Assembly (NCBI GenBank): GCA_020284085.1
Contig: JACEVL010000484.1
Span: 124,001-188,000 of the forward strand
Source of the DNA: Aporrectodea caliginosa
Lineage: Eukaryota; Annelida; Clitellata; Crassiclitellata; Lumbricidae
Direction: 5' to 3'
Length of the DNA stretch: 64,000 bases
The position numbers and the translations under genes were made by a program. The notes under the pieces were generated by a model that was given only the letters and a program-made list of their open reading frames with translations, was not told the DNA's origin and did no database searches. Positions 10,740 to 20,389 of this stretch are shown here, piece after piece. Position 1 is the stretch's first letter, and the number at the start of each line of letters is the position of its first letter.

Positions 10740-11400
10740 AGTTGGTGATCTGGGTGTTACACTGGATCTAGTTCTCTCATTTTCAGACCATGTCAATCGT
10801 ATCTCTCAAACATGCCTTTATCATCTACGCCAACTCCGCACCATCCATCACTCACTCTTCCCTCACGCAGACAACACTCTCGTCCATGCATTGATTTGTA
10901 CTAAGGTTGACTTTGGCAACATCATCTATGTTGGTCTCTCTCTTCACTAAACCTTTCCAAGCTTCAGTCAACACTTAAAGCTAATGCTTGCCTTGTTGGT
11001 GGCCTCCCAAAGTATTTGCACATATCTGACTTCATTCAGGAAATGTCCCACTGGCTTCCTGTGCCCCACCGCATTCAGTTCAAAATTCTAACACTTATGC
11101 ACAACTCTCTGATAGAGTAGCTCCTTCATACCTTCAGACCGTATGTACATCGGTCTCTACACTCCCTGGTCGCTCCGCTCTCCGCTCGGCCGCCAGAGGC
11201 CTTCTGGTTGTCCCCCCGCCCCATGCATGGTTCAACTGTTCAATCCAGAAGCTTTGCCTATGTTGGCCCCTCTAGTTGGAACCATCTTCCGCATGAATTG
11301 TGTCTTGAGCTCCTCAGCCTTTCTCTTCCTGTTTCAGAAATGCCTGAAAACTATGCTATTTGTTAGTAACTACGGTCCTATGACTTGAATTGTACATACC
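10740..11400 (+). pseudogene. L2-like LINE RT C-terminus
   Basis: Plus strand, frames broken: LGVTLDLVLSFSDHVNRISQ, TCLYHLRQLRTIH, LVHALICTKVDFGNIIYVG, SHWLPVPHRIQFKILTLM, then LPGRSALRSAARGLLVVPP and a decayed WNHLP/FRNCLKTMLF end. Clear C-terminal half of an L2/CR1-like polymerase; 3' UTR not delimited. Confidence 0.75.
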
Positions 11401-12556
11401 CCAGTATGTACAATTTACTGTTGTATAGATTGGACTGTCTTCAGCAGTTCGTGTTCCATGGCAAGGCAAGGAATTTCTTCCTCTTGATTTTCTGTAGATC
11501 TGCAGGTTAAAGTTGACTCTGTTACAGAAGTGGATCTCATCAAAATTCTTTATCGTTTCATAACTTCACTGGATAAACACACCGATGACAATCAAAGTCT
11601 ATCTCAAAATTTGTTGAACAAATCACACAAGAAACAGATTGTTGCAGAATCTCTGAGCATCACTTCAAAAAAGTTACAGTTCACTTCTCACTAGTACCTC
11701 AAGTGTTGACAGTTTTCAATCTCCCTTGCACAATCCAAAAACCCAATTACCATGAGCAAGCATTCGATACCTGTACAGACTGATTTCTTAAGACTGACCG
11801 TTCACTCTTATAGTCCTTTTCAGTTTACCTGATAGAATCAATCATCAATCAATATCGTATCAATATTTGTGAAATGCCTAAAGCCTTTTACAAATTTCGC
11901 TCAACTGAAACGACTTCATTAGCTCATTTCCATGCTTTGCAAATATCATCTGCATCACGGCAAACAACCATGAGCCAATTATTAATTACAATTTAGTTAG
12001 CTGACTTCCGGCTTTTCATGCTGTTTCAAGCAAAGCATAGTTTCTCCCAAAGGTTAATATCCATCCTTGCTGCACACAGTTGATAAAGTACAAGCATTCA
12101 CATGACACAGCATTCTCACTTGATGATACAGTGGACCTATTCACCCTAGATGCATATGTAAAGAACCTATGATTAGCAGAAGATTAGCTGGATGACTGTT
12201 TGCAAACAATAAAATCAAGTATCCATTGATTGTGCTTTGTATCAGCAAATAATCACAAACAATTAACAGCTGACAACAGCAAGCAAATCAATGTGTGACT
12301 TGTGAGTCCAATTATACTAGAATTATTAAAATGGAAAAATAACAACATTTAATATTCTAACTGAGATGACTAAGCAACATAGCAAATAGATTTACTATAC
12401 AAATTAGACAATAACAACTGAATTTTAAGCAGTTAATGATGATGATTGTTAAGATGAAGTGTTTAAAGACAATGATGTGGAGTTTGATAATCCTTTAGAT
12501 GAACACCACTATACTAGTCTGTGGCTATATTAGTCGCATGCAGCATTACTCTATCA
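11401..12556. other. Intron 6 sequence, no confident feature
   Basis: Moderately AT-rich. A reading near 11480-11640 (VDSVTEVDLIKILYRF) is open for about 60 codons but I do not recognise it. No terminal repeats seen. Confidence 0.4.
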
Positions 12557-13726
12557 CAGGCATGGGCAACTTCTTTTAACAGAGGGCCGCCCTAAGATTT
12601 TAAGGGCAGTTCAGGGGCCGTATGCCAATCGCGGGCTAATTTTTGGAGATTCTTTTGTCCTTGAAAATGAAACGATATTAATTTTATTAAAACCAAATAT
12701 TACAAATAACCGTTAAAGCAAATGAAGATAATTTTATGATGAAAATCTATTTATTCTAATACATACAGTCCAATATTAAAAATGTAAAAAATGTTTTATT
12801 CAGTTTTAAAAATATATAAAACTGTTAGTTTGTACAATGTGGGCACCCAATCCATTTGTTTCAATTCAATTTCAATTTATTCAATTCAAGGCATTAGATA
12901 GATTTGGTGTGCTATATTTAATGTGAGATCTGGCAATTCTTCTCACGACACAAATCCGGAATGTTTGCTTTAACGTTCGAAGTAGCAATTCGAGGTTCAT
13001 TGGAGAGATTGTCGTCTGCATCTGCTTTTGCACATTGAGAAAAACTGTTCACAAATGTCTGTACACCGTGCATGGAAACAGTGCAACCAGTTTCAGGATA
13101 TGAAAATCGAAGTTAAGGGTTAGAATTCTGATAAATGTACCATTTGTAGAACAGAATCAGAGGTATCTCACAAAATTTCCTTTCCAACTCACTGTTGCAT
13201 TGGAGTTCAATCAATTCCATTTGCATGGATTTTGGTGCTGAATTGGCATCAATGGAAAAGGGAGATCCAATTTTAAACAATTTGAAGTCTAGTAACAGTA
13301 AATCAGCAAACTGGAACTCTACTTTCAATAAAATTATTTGTTCTGTTCACTTATTGATTTTTAGAGAATCAGTAAAACATGGAAAATGCACAGTGTTGCC
13401 TTTTGATAACTGATTTCCCCAGAGTAGCAACTTTATTTGAAAAGTTCTGATAGATGGCTTCTAAAGTAGCGAACCTACCCACCATGTGGTCTTGTTTCAT
13501 GCAGAGTAGATACAATGATGTAGGAGTAGTAAACTAGCTGACTAGATAAGAGGTCAAATTTTTAATAATTAAGAAACTTGTTTTAATGTTGGCCTATGTG
13601 CAGAAATTCAGACGTTTGTGTAGGGCCGGATAAAAGGTTCCCAAAGTGCCAGGTACAGTGTTAATATAAAAGGCATGTCAAGGGCCTGTTCAAAGGTTCC
13701 TGGGGGCCGTAAGTTGCCCACCTCTG
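12557..13726 (-). mobile_element. hAT element, GTF2IRD2/ZBED-like, 1170 bp
   Basis: Ends CAGGCATGGGCAACTT and the complement of CAGAGGTGGGCAACTT are 14 of 16 matched inverted repeats. Target duplication ctctatca (12549-12556) versus ctccatca (13727-13734), 7 of 8. Subterminal sequence GGGCCG appears at both ends. The interior retains transposase C-terminal remains on the minus strand. Confidence 0.92.
12930..13413 (-). pseudogene. hAT transposase C-terminal remnant
   Basis: Minus strand 13328-13113 reads GSPFSIDANSAPKSMQMELI and ELQCNSELERKF, the block typical of the GTF2IRD2/SCAND3/ZBED-type hAT transposases (SPF...AP..LQ.ELI.LQC...L..KF). After frame breaks the terminal RIATSNVKANIPDLCREKNC and a stop follow near 12935. 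The catalytic N-terminal two thirds is absent. It belongs to the 12557-13726 element. Confidence 0.8.
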
Positions 13727-13729
13727 CTC

Positions 13730-14115
13730 CATCATTTGGCAGTTTCTCAGTCTCGCCAGAAATTTGCTACACCATTCTGGTTTGTTATTATCATTATCAT
13801 AAGAATCTAAAATATCAGACAAAATGATACAGAAATACTCGTCTGAGGTACAGTCACCACGTGAAAAGCAGTGTTCGAAAGCTAGTGAGACTATTATTCT
13901 TGAACAAAGAAAGAGTTTGAGCATAGGAGAAACATTGATATTTATAGTCAGTTCCATTGGGACAGCAGCATGGAATGCACAAAGAGCCCAAGACAGTTCT
14001 GCATCATAGCTTGCCAGGATATTTGATGCACTGAATTCAAAATCTAAGATAAATGTAAACACCAAGTTGGCATAAAGAAGGTGGCAGCAGATAAGACAGC
14101 TGACCTGATGATTTT
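13730..14115 (-). CDS. Unidentified ORF, possible exon or unknown element
   Basis: About 127 codons are open on the minus strand, from an AG at about 14114 (ATCATCAG then GTCAGC) to a stop that, before the hAT at 12557-13726 arrived, would have been the TAA directly after the 8-base target (reading ...RNCQMME then stop). Composition is protein-like: SNILASYDAELSWALCAFHA, AAVPMELTININVSPMLKLF, DEYFCIILSDILDSYDNDN. I do not recognise a family; it is not a MICU segment and not like the reverse transcriptases or transposases here. It could be a retrocopied or nested host exon, or part of an unknown element. Confidence 0.35.
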
Positions 14116-14464
14116 GATCTATTGCCTCAATATTTATCTATCTGGGATTTTGATAAAATGCATTTATGAACCTCTCAATATGACAGAAACAAGATTTGCA
14201 AAGGTTTGTTAGGAGAATGGCAGTCCCTTAAGCTAGCCTCAAAACAGCCATTAACAACACTGCATATTTCTTAGGCTTGACAAGTGAAGGCATGTCGTCA
14301 GTCCTCTCCTTTGTCACCTGATCTTCCACTGACCATGTACGGTCAATGTACTCATTATAGCTAAGTTGGCTAGGGGTGCAAGTGCAACAGAAATCTGACA
14401 ACGAATGTCTGCTCTGGTAAAGATCTGAACACCCAACCTCTCAATTGAAGCCTAGCACACTAGC
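14116..14464. other. Intron 6 sequence, nothing recognised
   Basis: No element ends or open frame of note. Confidence 0.4.
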
Positions 14465-14745
14465 ACACTGCGAGGGCCTCTTTGCGATCTTCAACCCGTG
14501 GCTTTATGGTTGTCCCTCGCATGCGCTCTGCTACGGCCCATTCGAGGTGCTTTGCCCGTGTTGGCCCATCAGCTTGGAACTCTCTTCCCCAGTCTCTTCG
14601 CTTTGAGTTACTAGTCCTCTCTCCTTCCCAGTTCCGTAGACGTCTTAAGACTTTTTGTTTCCTGATGCAGGCACTGACGCAGGTCGAGAGCGCTGCTGAT
14701 TTTTGAGCGGCGCTATATAAATGTTCGACTACAATTACAATTAAT
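14465..14745 (+). mobile_element. L2-like LINE 3' end (family D)
   Basis: Plus-strand reading SLRSSTRGFMVVPRMRSATA, GPSAWNSLPQSLRF, SQFRRRLKTFCF, then stop, GGCGCTATATAAATG and a short ACAATTACAATTA tail. 5' truncated. A second, shorter copy of the same 3' end is at 32938-33062. Confidence 0.85.
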
Positions 14746-15791
14746 CACTCGACAATTGCACATCCCTAAAGGTTTCTTATTTGAAGCTGAAATGTAAAAT
14801 AACTGTACAGAGGTATACCTAGTGTTTTCACAGCTTGTGATAATAAAACACTAGTCCTATATAGGTAATTAGAAGGAAGAGAACTTTGGCACGAGCCAAC
14901 TGTAACGGGTCCCTAACTCTATAGGGAGCTGAGAGTTTGATCTTACTCACGTTACTTTATTTACTTTAATGTAGCATTGCATATAAGGCCGATCATTATA
15001 GTAGAGTTCAATGATCACAGACTTGAGTTTTTGAATATTAATTAGTTCAACAAATGTCTGATTTAAATACAATTATATTATAATGTCAAAGCCATATTTT
15101 TCTGCTCTATTATCTATTATCCTTACCTAGAACCAGCATCATTGACTATTTTATAAGACCATAAGCTAACCTCCCCAAAATAATTCTTTGAGATGAAATG
15201 TCATAGTCACTTGAACCGATGCTCGTTGTAGATGGTTACGGTAGGGCGGTGTCAAACTCCCTCTTGGTCGACTTGGCTTTCTTCAGGCTGATGAAGTAGT
15301 TCTGTTCGACGTTTCTTCTTCTTGTGGCCATTCTGTTCTAAGTGATTCTTCCGGTAGTATTTAACTATTCTTCCAGCTTAGCTTCTAGCTAGAACTTGAT
15401 GATGATTGCGTGATGAATCACACATCAAAGTCAGAGTTCGTATAACTAGCAAATAAAACGTTTTGCGTTGGAGTTAGAAATCGTACTTTAATTTTATACC
15501 GGCGTTTAACTCAATACCAGTCGATCGCAAGTTAAACGACGTGACTTACAATAGTTCACTGAATGAAGTAATGAAGTTCATAACGTCCGCAATACTATAA
15601 ACCCAATGAAGTGTGTCAACAGACACCTCCTAACGTTACTCCACTTTACTGACCATCTTCCAATCAACAAATTACCGAAACTTGTTGTACGATAAGGAGT
15701 TTGTTTGCTTAACTGCCTCGTTAGACCACCAAAGCCTTCGCAGTCAACAACACTGACTTGATTCATGCATTCCGGCGTGAAGGCGCCAAAC
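14746..15791. other. Intron 6 sequence, one short minus-strand ORF
   Basis: No element recognised. A minus-strand reading from an ATG at about 15331 (MATRRRNVEQNYFISLKKAK...) is open for 31 codons; it is too short to call. Confidence 0.35.
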
Positions 15792-16247
15792 CAAAGATTT
15801 TAACAGGGAGGAAGATGAACCACTAATGAGAAAACTGCTAATGAGGGCGCGCAAGGGCTTCTGGTCTAACCAGTGTGACGAAAAGTTCCGATCTTAAAAT
15901 CCGTCGGTTAAAAGTCGTTTTATTCGAAGACCTTAATAGAAATTAAGCATTTTAGCCGAGTAGAAAGTTAGGCAACATGCCGCACTATTGTGCAGCCTTT
16001 AACTGTGGCAATACCAGCGAAAAAATCCTGGAATTTCGTTTTTCCGTTTCCAAAGCGAAGCTACACTGTTACAGTACGCGTATGGCCTCAGTAGCAGGCG
16101 TACGGCCTCATTAACTTATGGATATTAACATTGTAGAGATAGGAACTTTTCACACTGGTTAGACCAGAAGCCCTTGCGCGCCCTCATTCGCACTGCGCAA
16201 GCCAATATTCTTTAAGTAGGCCATCTTCCTCCCTGTTAAAATCTTTG
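15792..16247 (+). mobile_element. P-superfamily-like DNA transposon, non-autonomous, 456 bp
   Basis: Perfect 8 bp target duplication cgccaaac at 15784-15791 and 16248-16255. Terminal inverted repeats are identical over 26 bases, beginning CAAAGATTTTAACAGGGAGG, and a second subterminal inverted block of about 40 bases follows (around ATGAGGGCGCGCAAGG). 8 bp duplications, CA/TG ends and an internal THAP-like ORF fit the P element superfamily. Other THAP-bearing superfamilies (Kolobok, which duplicates TTAA) do not fit the 8 bp duplication. Confidence 0.85.
15977..16114 (+). pseudogene. Truncated THAP-like zinc-finger ORF
   Basis: 45 codons starting MPHYCAAFNCGN, the N-terminal signature of THAP domains (MPxxCxAxxCxN, first two zinc-binding Cys at residues 5 and 10). 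The second Cys-His pair and the rest of a P-type transposase are missing; the frame ends in a stop at 16112-16114. It lies centrally within the P-like element and probably represents the first coding exon left after internal deletion. THAP in P elements binds the element's ends. No active product is expected. Confidence 0.7.
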
Positions 16248-16469
16248 CGCCAAACCGTGGTTCATTTGGCAGACGACATTTCTCAACCGTCCATATTTCA
16301 ATTCAACCAATCACGACACGACAACATCGTCACGGATTAACCCAGCACCACAGGTTATCCCCGAACCCTAGCTAAATATTATTATTAATTATATCGCTGG
16401 TTCTGACGCTGATTCAATTAATTAATTAAATCATCAATCCTATATCTAACAATCCTATAGCTAACAACC

Positions 16470-17165
16470 TAACAATTACTGCAGCCTTAGCCATTGGTTG
16501 CATAGCCAATCATTTGGAGTCCAGCCACAACAGTACACTGACTATATATCAGCTTTATATTACTGTCACCCAATGACAGAACGTGAGGAATGTAAGGAAA
16601 TTCACTTGGTGAAAAATTCCTTACATGTGTTTTTCCATTGGAAACCCAGTAAAGAATTTTCTTACATGGATTTCAATTTTTGTTCCACTAAGTACAATAT
16701 TTCTTCTATCTAAGGGATATAAATAGAAGTATATAATCATAGATAATTATAAGTGCCTTTTTGTGAGGCATAAACTTATTGTTTTTAATTTTTTTAATTT
16801 CCTTACTTTCATTATCACATGTAAACAAGTTGCGGTATGTCAACTTTGTATCTTAATAAACGAAATCTACTAGTAAAAATTGCCCGGACTTGTTGCGGAG
16901 GATTGAAACCGGCTAGCTTCTCATCTCTGCAATCGGTCTCAGCTGCTTGATCTGACTCTTTTCTCTGCATTGTGGAGCCCTGCAAGGATCTATACTCTGC
17001 GCATTTTATATTTACAATCTGTACCAATTCAGATCTGTCCTCAGCCCCTTATTATTTACAATCTTCATTTCACCAATCAGCTGCATAGCCAATCACTTTG
17101 AGCCCAGTTACAGTGATACACTGACTATACTTTGGTATTATATTACCGACGTTTCAATAAACAAA
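16470..17165 (+). pseudogene. Two short RT relics (family C LINE)
   Basis: At 16485-16590 readings give IGCIANH and QPQQYTDYISALYYCHP, and at 17020-17160 SVLSPLLFTIFISPISCIAN followed by HFEPSYSDTLTI. Both match the intact-looking motif B-C region of the 46690-47740 copy (GSVLGPLLF...QYADDSQLHIA). Heavily decayed. Confidence 0.6.
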
Positions 17166-17902
17166 TGCACGTAACCGTTCAAATTTTAATAGTCACATCC
17201 CCTTCTTGGTCGTTTGCTGCTTCTCTGTAGTCTAATGCTTTTTATTAATCAGTCAAACCCCAACAAAATTATATGTTTCTGCCAATGTCATGAAATCTCT
17301 CTAAACCAGGGATGAGCAACCTTTTCACTAAATTCAGCTGCACTAAAGGCTAATATTCTCATCATGGCCGCCAAGATAGCTGCTATTAGGTTATTTAAAA
17401 AATACATACATTGTATATTGCGATGAGAAATAAGATTTATTAAATAAATCATGGAGACGTCCAGAAATAAGATATTTACTGTTACAAATATGTTTACTGA
17501 CACCCATTTCTTCTCCATGAACTTCAGTAGGCCCAGTAGTCTTTTCCATCACAAAATTAATAAAAAGAATAATAAAAAAGCAAGATCAATTTTTTTCTAC
17601 AGCTTCAACCCTACTCAAATGTTTAGCCAATGTAATTTCGAACAACAATATTCCACATTACAAGATGCCTTTTCCTTGTATGTTGGCCTTGAGCCATGAG
17701 AAGACTGGACAGTGGAGACTCGCTGGAGACCTTTACACATATTCTACACTTGTCCAACAATCGAGTTCTCTACTTATTTTTCAACTATTTCATCAGAGAG
17801 AAGGCTGCCTCACACAAGCAGATACTTCTGAAGAGGACCAGGGTATTTCTTGCCAGTTATCGAAGCTTAGGGTATTCCACCGCCAACTTCCACACCTCTA
17901 GT
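17166..17902. other. Intron 6 sequence with possible hAT end
   Basis: CAGGGATGAGCAACCTTTTC at 17307 looks like a hAT left end; no partner end found. The remaining ORFs (for instance 17665-17941) are not recognised. Confidence 0.35.
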
Positions 17903-18332
17903 AAGGGGCGTTTAGTACGTACGGATGAAGGGGAGGGGTAACCCAAAAGCATCTGTCTGCGCGTGCTTGCGTATGATTGGGGGGTCTACTGGTAACGTAT
18001 GTATACATAGGAAACGGGGAGGGGGAGTAAACCTCGATAATACTTTGTCTATACAGGCAATTACTCTATGGTACAGAGAGACAGAAGGGCTGTGGGAGAG
18101 GCCTACACTGCAGACTGCCTTTAGCTCAAGATTTGTGCTGCCTAGCCCTGAAGGAAATGCTTCCCTCAAAAGACCCGATAGAGTGATAGACCTTCTATAG
18201 AGGGGGGGATGCATGTCAAGTGTAGGCACGCAAGTGGGGGGTGCAAAAAGTACACATGCGTACAGGGAGGGAAGGGGCAAATTTTCTCCGGATTTCTGCA
18301 TACGTACTACATAGGTGACCCCTAAATCAGTT
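17903..18332. mobile_element. Possible MITE with TACGTAC-containing ends
   Basis: Left AAGGGGCGTTTAGTACGTAC and right CGTACTACATAGGTGACCCC are imperfect inverted partners. Interior is G/A rich on the plus strand. No clear target duplication; the long minus-strand ORF across it (17912-18373) has no recognisable domain and is likely chance. Confidence 0.35.
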
Positions 18333-18419
18333 TTTGTTGTCTCCATGATGAAAATTTCCATTTCCCATTTCACATTATTATAAGTTTATTCTAATCACAC
18401 TCGGACTGCTACTATCAGA

Positions 18420-18900
18420 CCCACGATCGGCCTTATTGTAGCAGGTGACTTACAGTGATAATGCACAGCTGGAGGACCTGGCGGTTTCCACCCACAACAC
18501 CTCTGAACAACTGAGAGTCATCTGTGGAATGGGCAAGCACTGACTGGCTTTGTCAATGCTGTTAAGGGGGAGCACACTCATAGCTCTCTAAAAAAACATG
18601 GTGATTGGATAGTTTTGGAGGAGACTGGTGGCCAAATGCATTAATAAATTTGCTGTTGCTTCCTTCTTTGCTCCCATCCAGGTTGGCATTGCAAAGCAGT
18701 GGGCAAGAGACTTCTTCACCAACATGCCTCAGGATCATATTTTTGTCAAATTGGATTTTGCTAACGTGTTTATTGTTTAACACTCTACACAGTTGTTCAG
18801 TCACAAATGGGCCTCAACAAGCAGACCCAATCGGCCCTCTCCTCCTTTTCGTATGAGCTATTTGGATTATCTGTTTTTGAGTGGCATACTTGAAGATATG
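18420..18900 (+). pseudogene. Degenerate LINE RT (restriction-endonuclease type family)
   Basis: Broken frames show QVGIAKQWARDFFTNMPQDH, IFVKLDFANVF (palm motif A), then GPQQADPIGPLLLF (motif B) and YLDYLFLSGILEDM (decayed motif C). The VKLDF...NAF and QQ.DP.GPLLF style is that of a LINE family whose C-terminus carries the RPDG...WDVT endonuclease seen at 52510-53536. Family link is from memory of such proteins and is inference. Confidence 0.55.
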
Positions 18901-19039
18901 TTCATGCTTTGGATCAGCCAAGCTGTTCTACGTGCTGCACTCTGCTCCATGCTGGGATCAACCACTATTGGAGAAAATGGCTCACGTGGTGCCACGTGCC
19001 TGAAGTTTCTGAACTCGTACAAACTCCTTAATCCTGCTC

Positions 19040-19440
19040 GGTTAGCCTTATTGGCTTCATGCAGAATTCAGAATACTTAAACTGACCTGTTTGACCTATA
19101 AAACCTTTACAACAAGCACTGCCACCTACTTTCAACATCTATTATCTCTGTAGTTTCCTCCCTGCAGTCTTAGATCTTCGGAAACGGGTCTTGGTTGAGC
19201 CTCTCATGCATTCCAGGTTGCTGCCCTCAAGGAATGGAATCGTCTATCAATGTCTGTTTGATGCTCAAACTCTATTTCTTTGACAAAACGCCTCAAAACT
19301 CACTATTTCTCATTGGCTTTCTAAAATTTGCATATCTAACTGCGCTTCACCTGGTGACTGACAACCGCCCCTCCGATTCGTATTTCTGTGACTTTGCACG
19401 AGTTAAAAATGTTTGGAATAATAATTGTGTTGCATCTTCA
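19040..19440 (+). mobile_element. LINE family C 3' end, degenerate
   Basis: Aligns by eye with the 47340-47740 end: ...FRI.KLTCLTYK, SLRSSETGL, then WNRLSINVCLMLKLYFFDK-like end and a 3' UTR. Stops and shifts throughout. Confidence 0.6.
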
Positions 19441-19892
19441 GGAATTACCACTGAACCGTATAAGATTACCACAGTATCCAAATTCTCGATATCTACAAAC
19501 ATTACAGAACTCCACTCATTCTTAGGCTTAGTAAATCAGCAAGGCAGCTTGAGAAGAGATATTGCAGCACTACAACACAGCCACTTTGTCTGCTCCTCAA
19601 GAAGGGACATGTTTCCGTGTGGACAAATGGCAACCAACCGTCAGAATTCAAAACCACAGCTCCCTACAGTACTACAAAGTACAAACAGATGCATCCCCAA
19701 CCCACGGACTCAGCTAAGCACTACTGCAGAAATTTCCCGATAACAGTCTTGTCCTCACACAGTGCAGCAGTCGATTCCTGTCTGATGCAGAATCAAGGTA
19801 TGCTATGGTGTAATTCGAAATGATTACCTCACTTCACACTCATAGTCGATCATTGCCCTCTCATCCCGGTCATCAGATCGAACAGATTAAAT

Positions 19893-20362
19893 CAGGGGTT
19901 CCCAAACTGGGGTGCACACACCCCAGGAGGTGCAACATGTCATTTCAGGGGGTGCGACAAAGAGGGAAAGTATGAATTATAAGAATGCATTGATAATACA
20001 TTATAAATTGTTGAACTGCCGTAGGATAAGTATGAGTAAGACCACAAGATTAGATTCTTTATTTCTATGTAACATTGCCATAGGTTCGCCATCCCTGAGT
20101 TCTAAGAATGCATTGATAGATTAGAATCTTAGAATAGATTGCTAGTTCTGCTAATTTTCTTTAAAGTTTAATTCAATTTGTCCACAAGCAGTACTGTATG
20201 CATGCATGCCACTGTATGGCATTGTATGTGGTTCAATCTGTGGTTCAAAAAGCAACAATTTCATGTATGCATCTTCAAATGTGATACAACTTTTGTAGGA
20301 GGTGTAAACTTTGGTCAAATATTTCCCAGGGATGCAGGCCACAGAAAAGATTGGGAACCCTG
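19893..20362. mobile_element. hAT MITE, 470 bp
   Basis: Left CAGGGGTTCCCAA and right TTGGGAACCCTG inverted repeats; perfect 8 bp target duplication gattaaat at 19885-19892 and 20363-20370. No coding content. Confidence 0.94.
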
Positions 20363-20389
20363 GATTAAATTAAGTTGAGTATCTCTGCC

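Noticed and set aside
17912..18373. 153-codon minus-strand ORF
   Set aside because: No recognisable domain, lies over a G/A-rich possible MITE with inverted ends, and has no splice or phase relation to the host gene.
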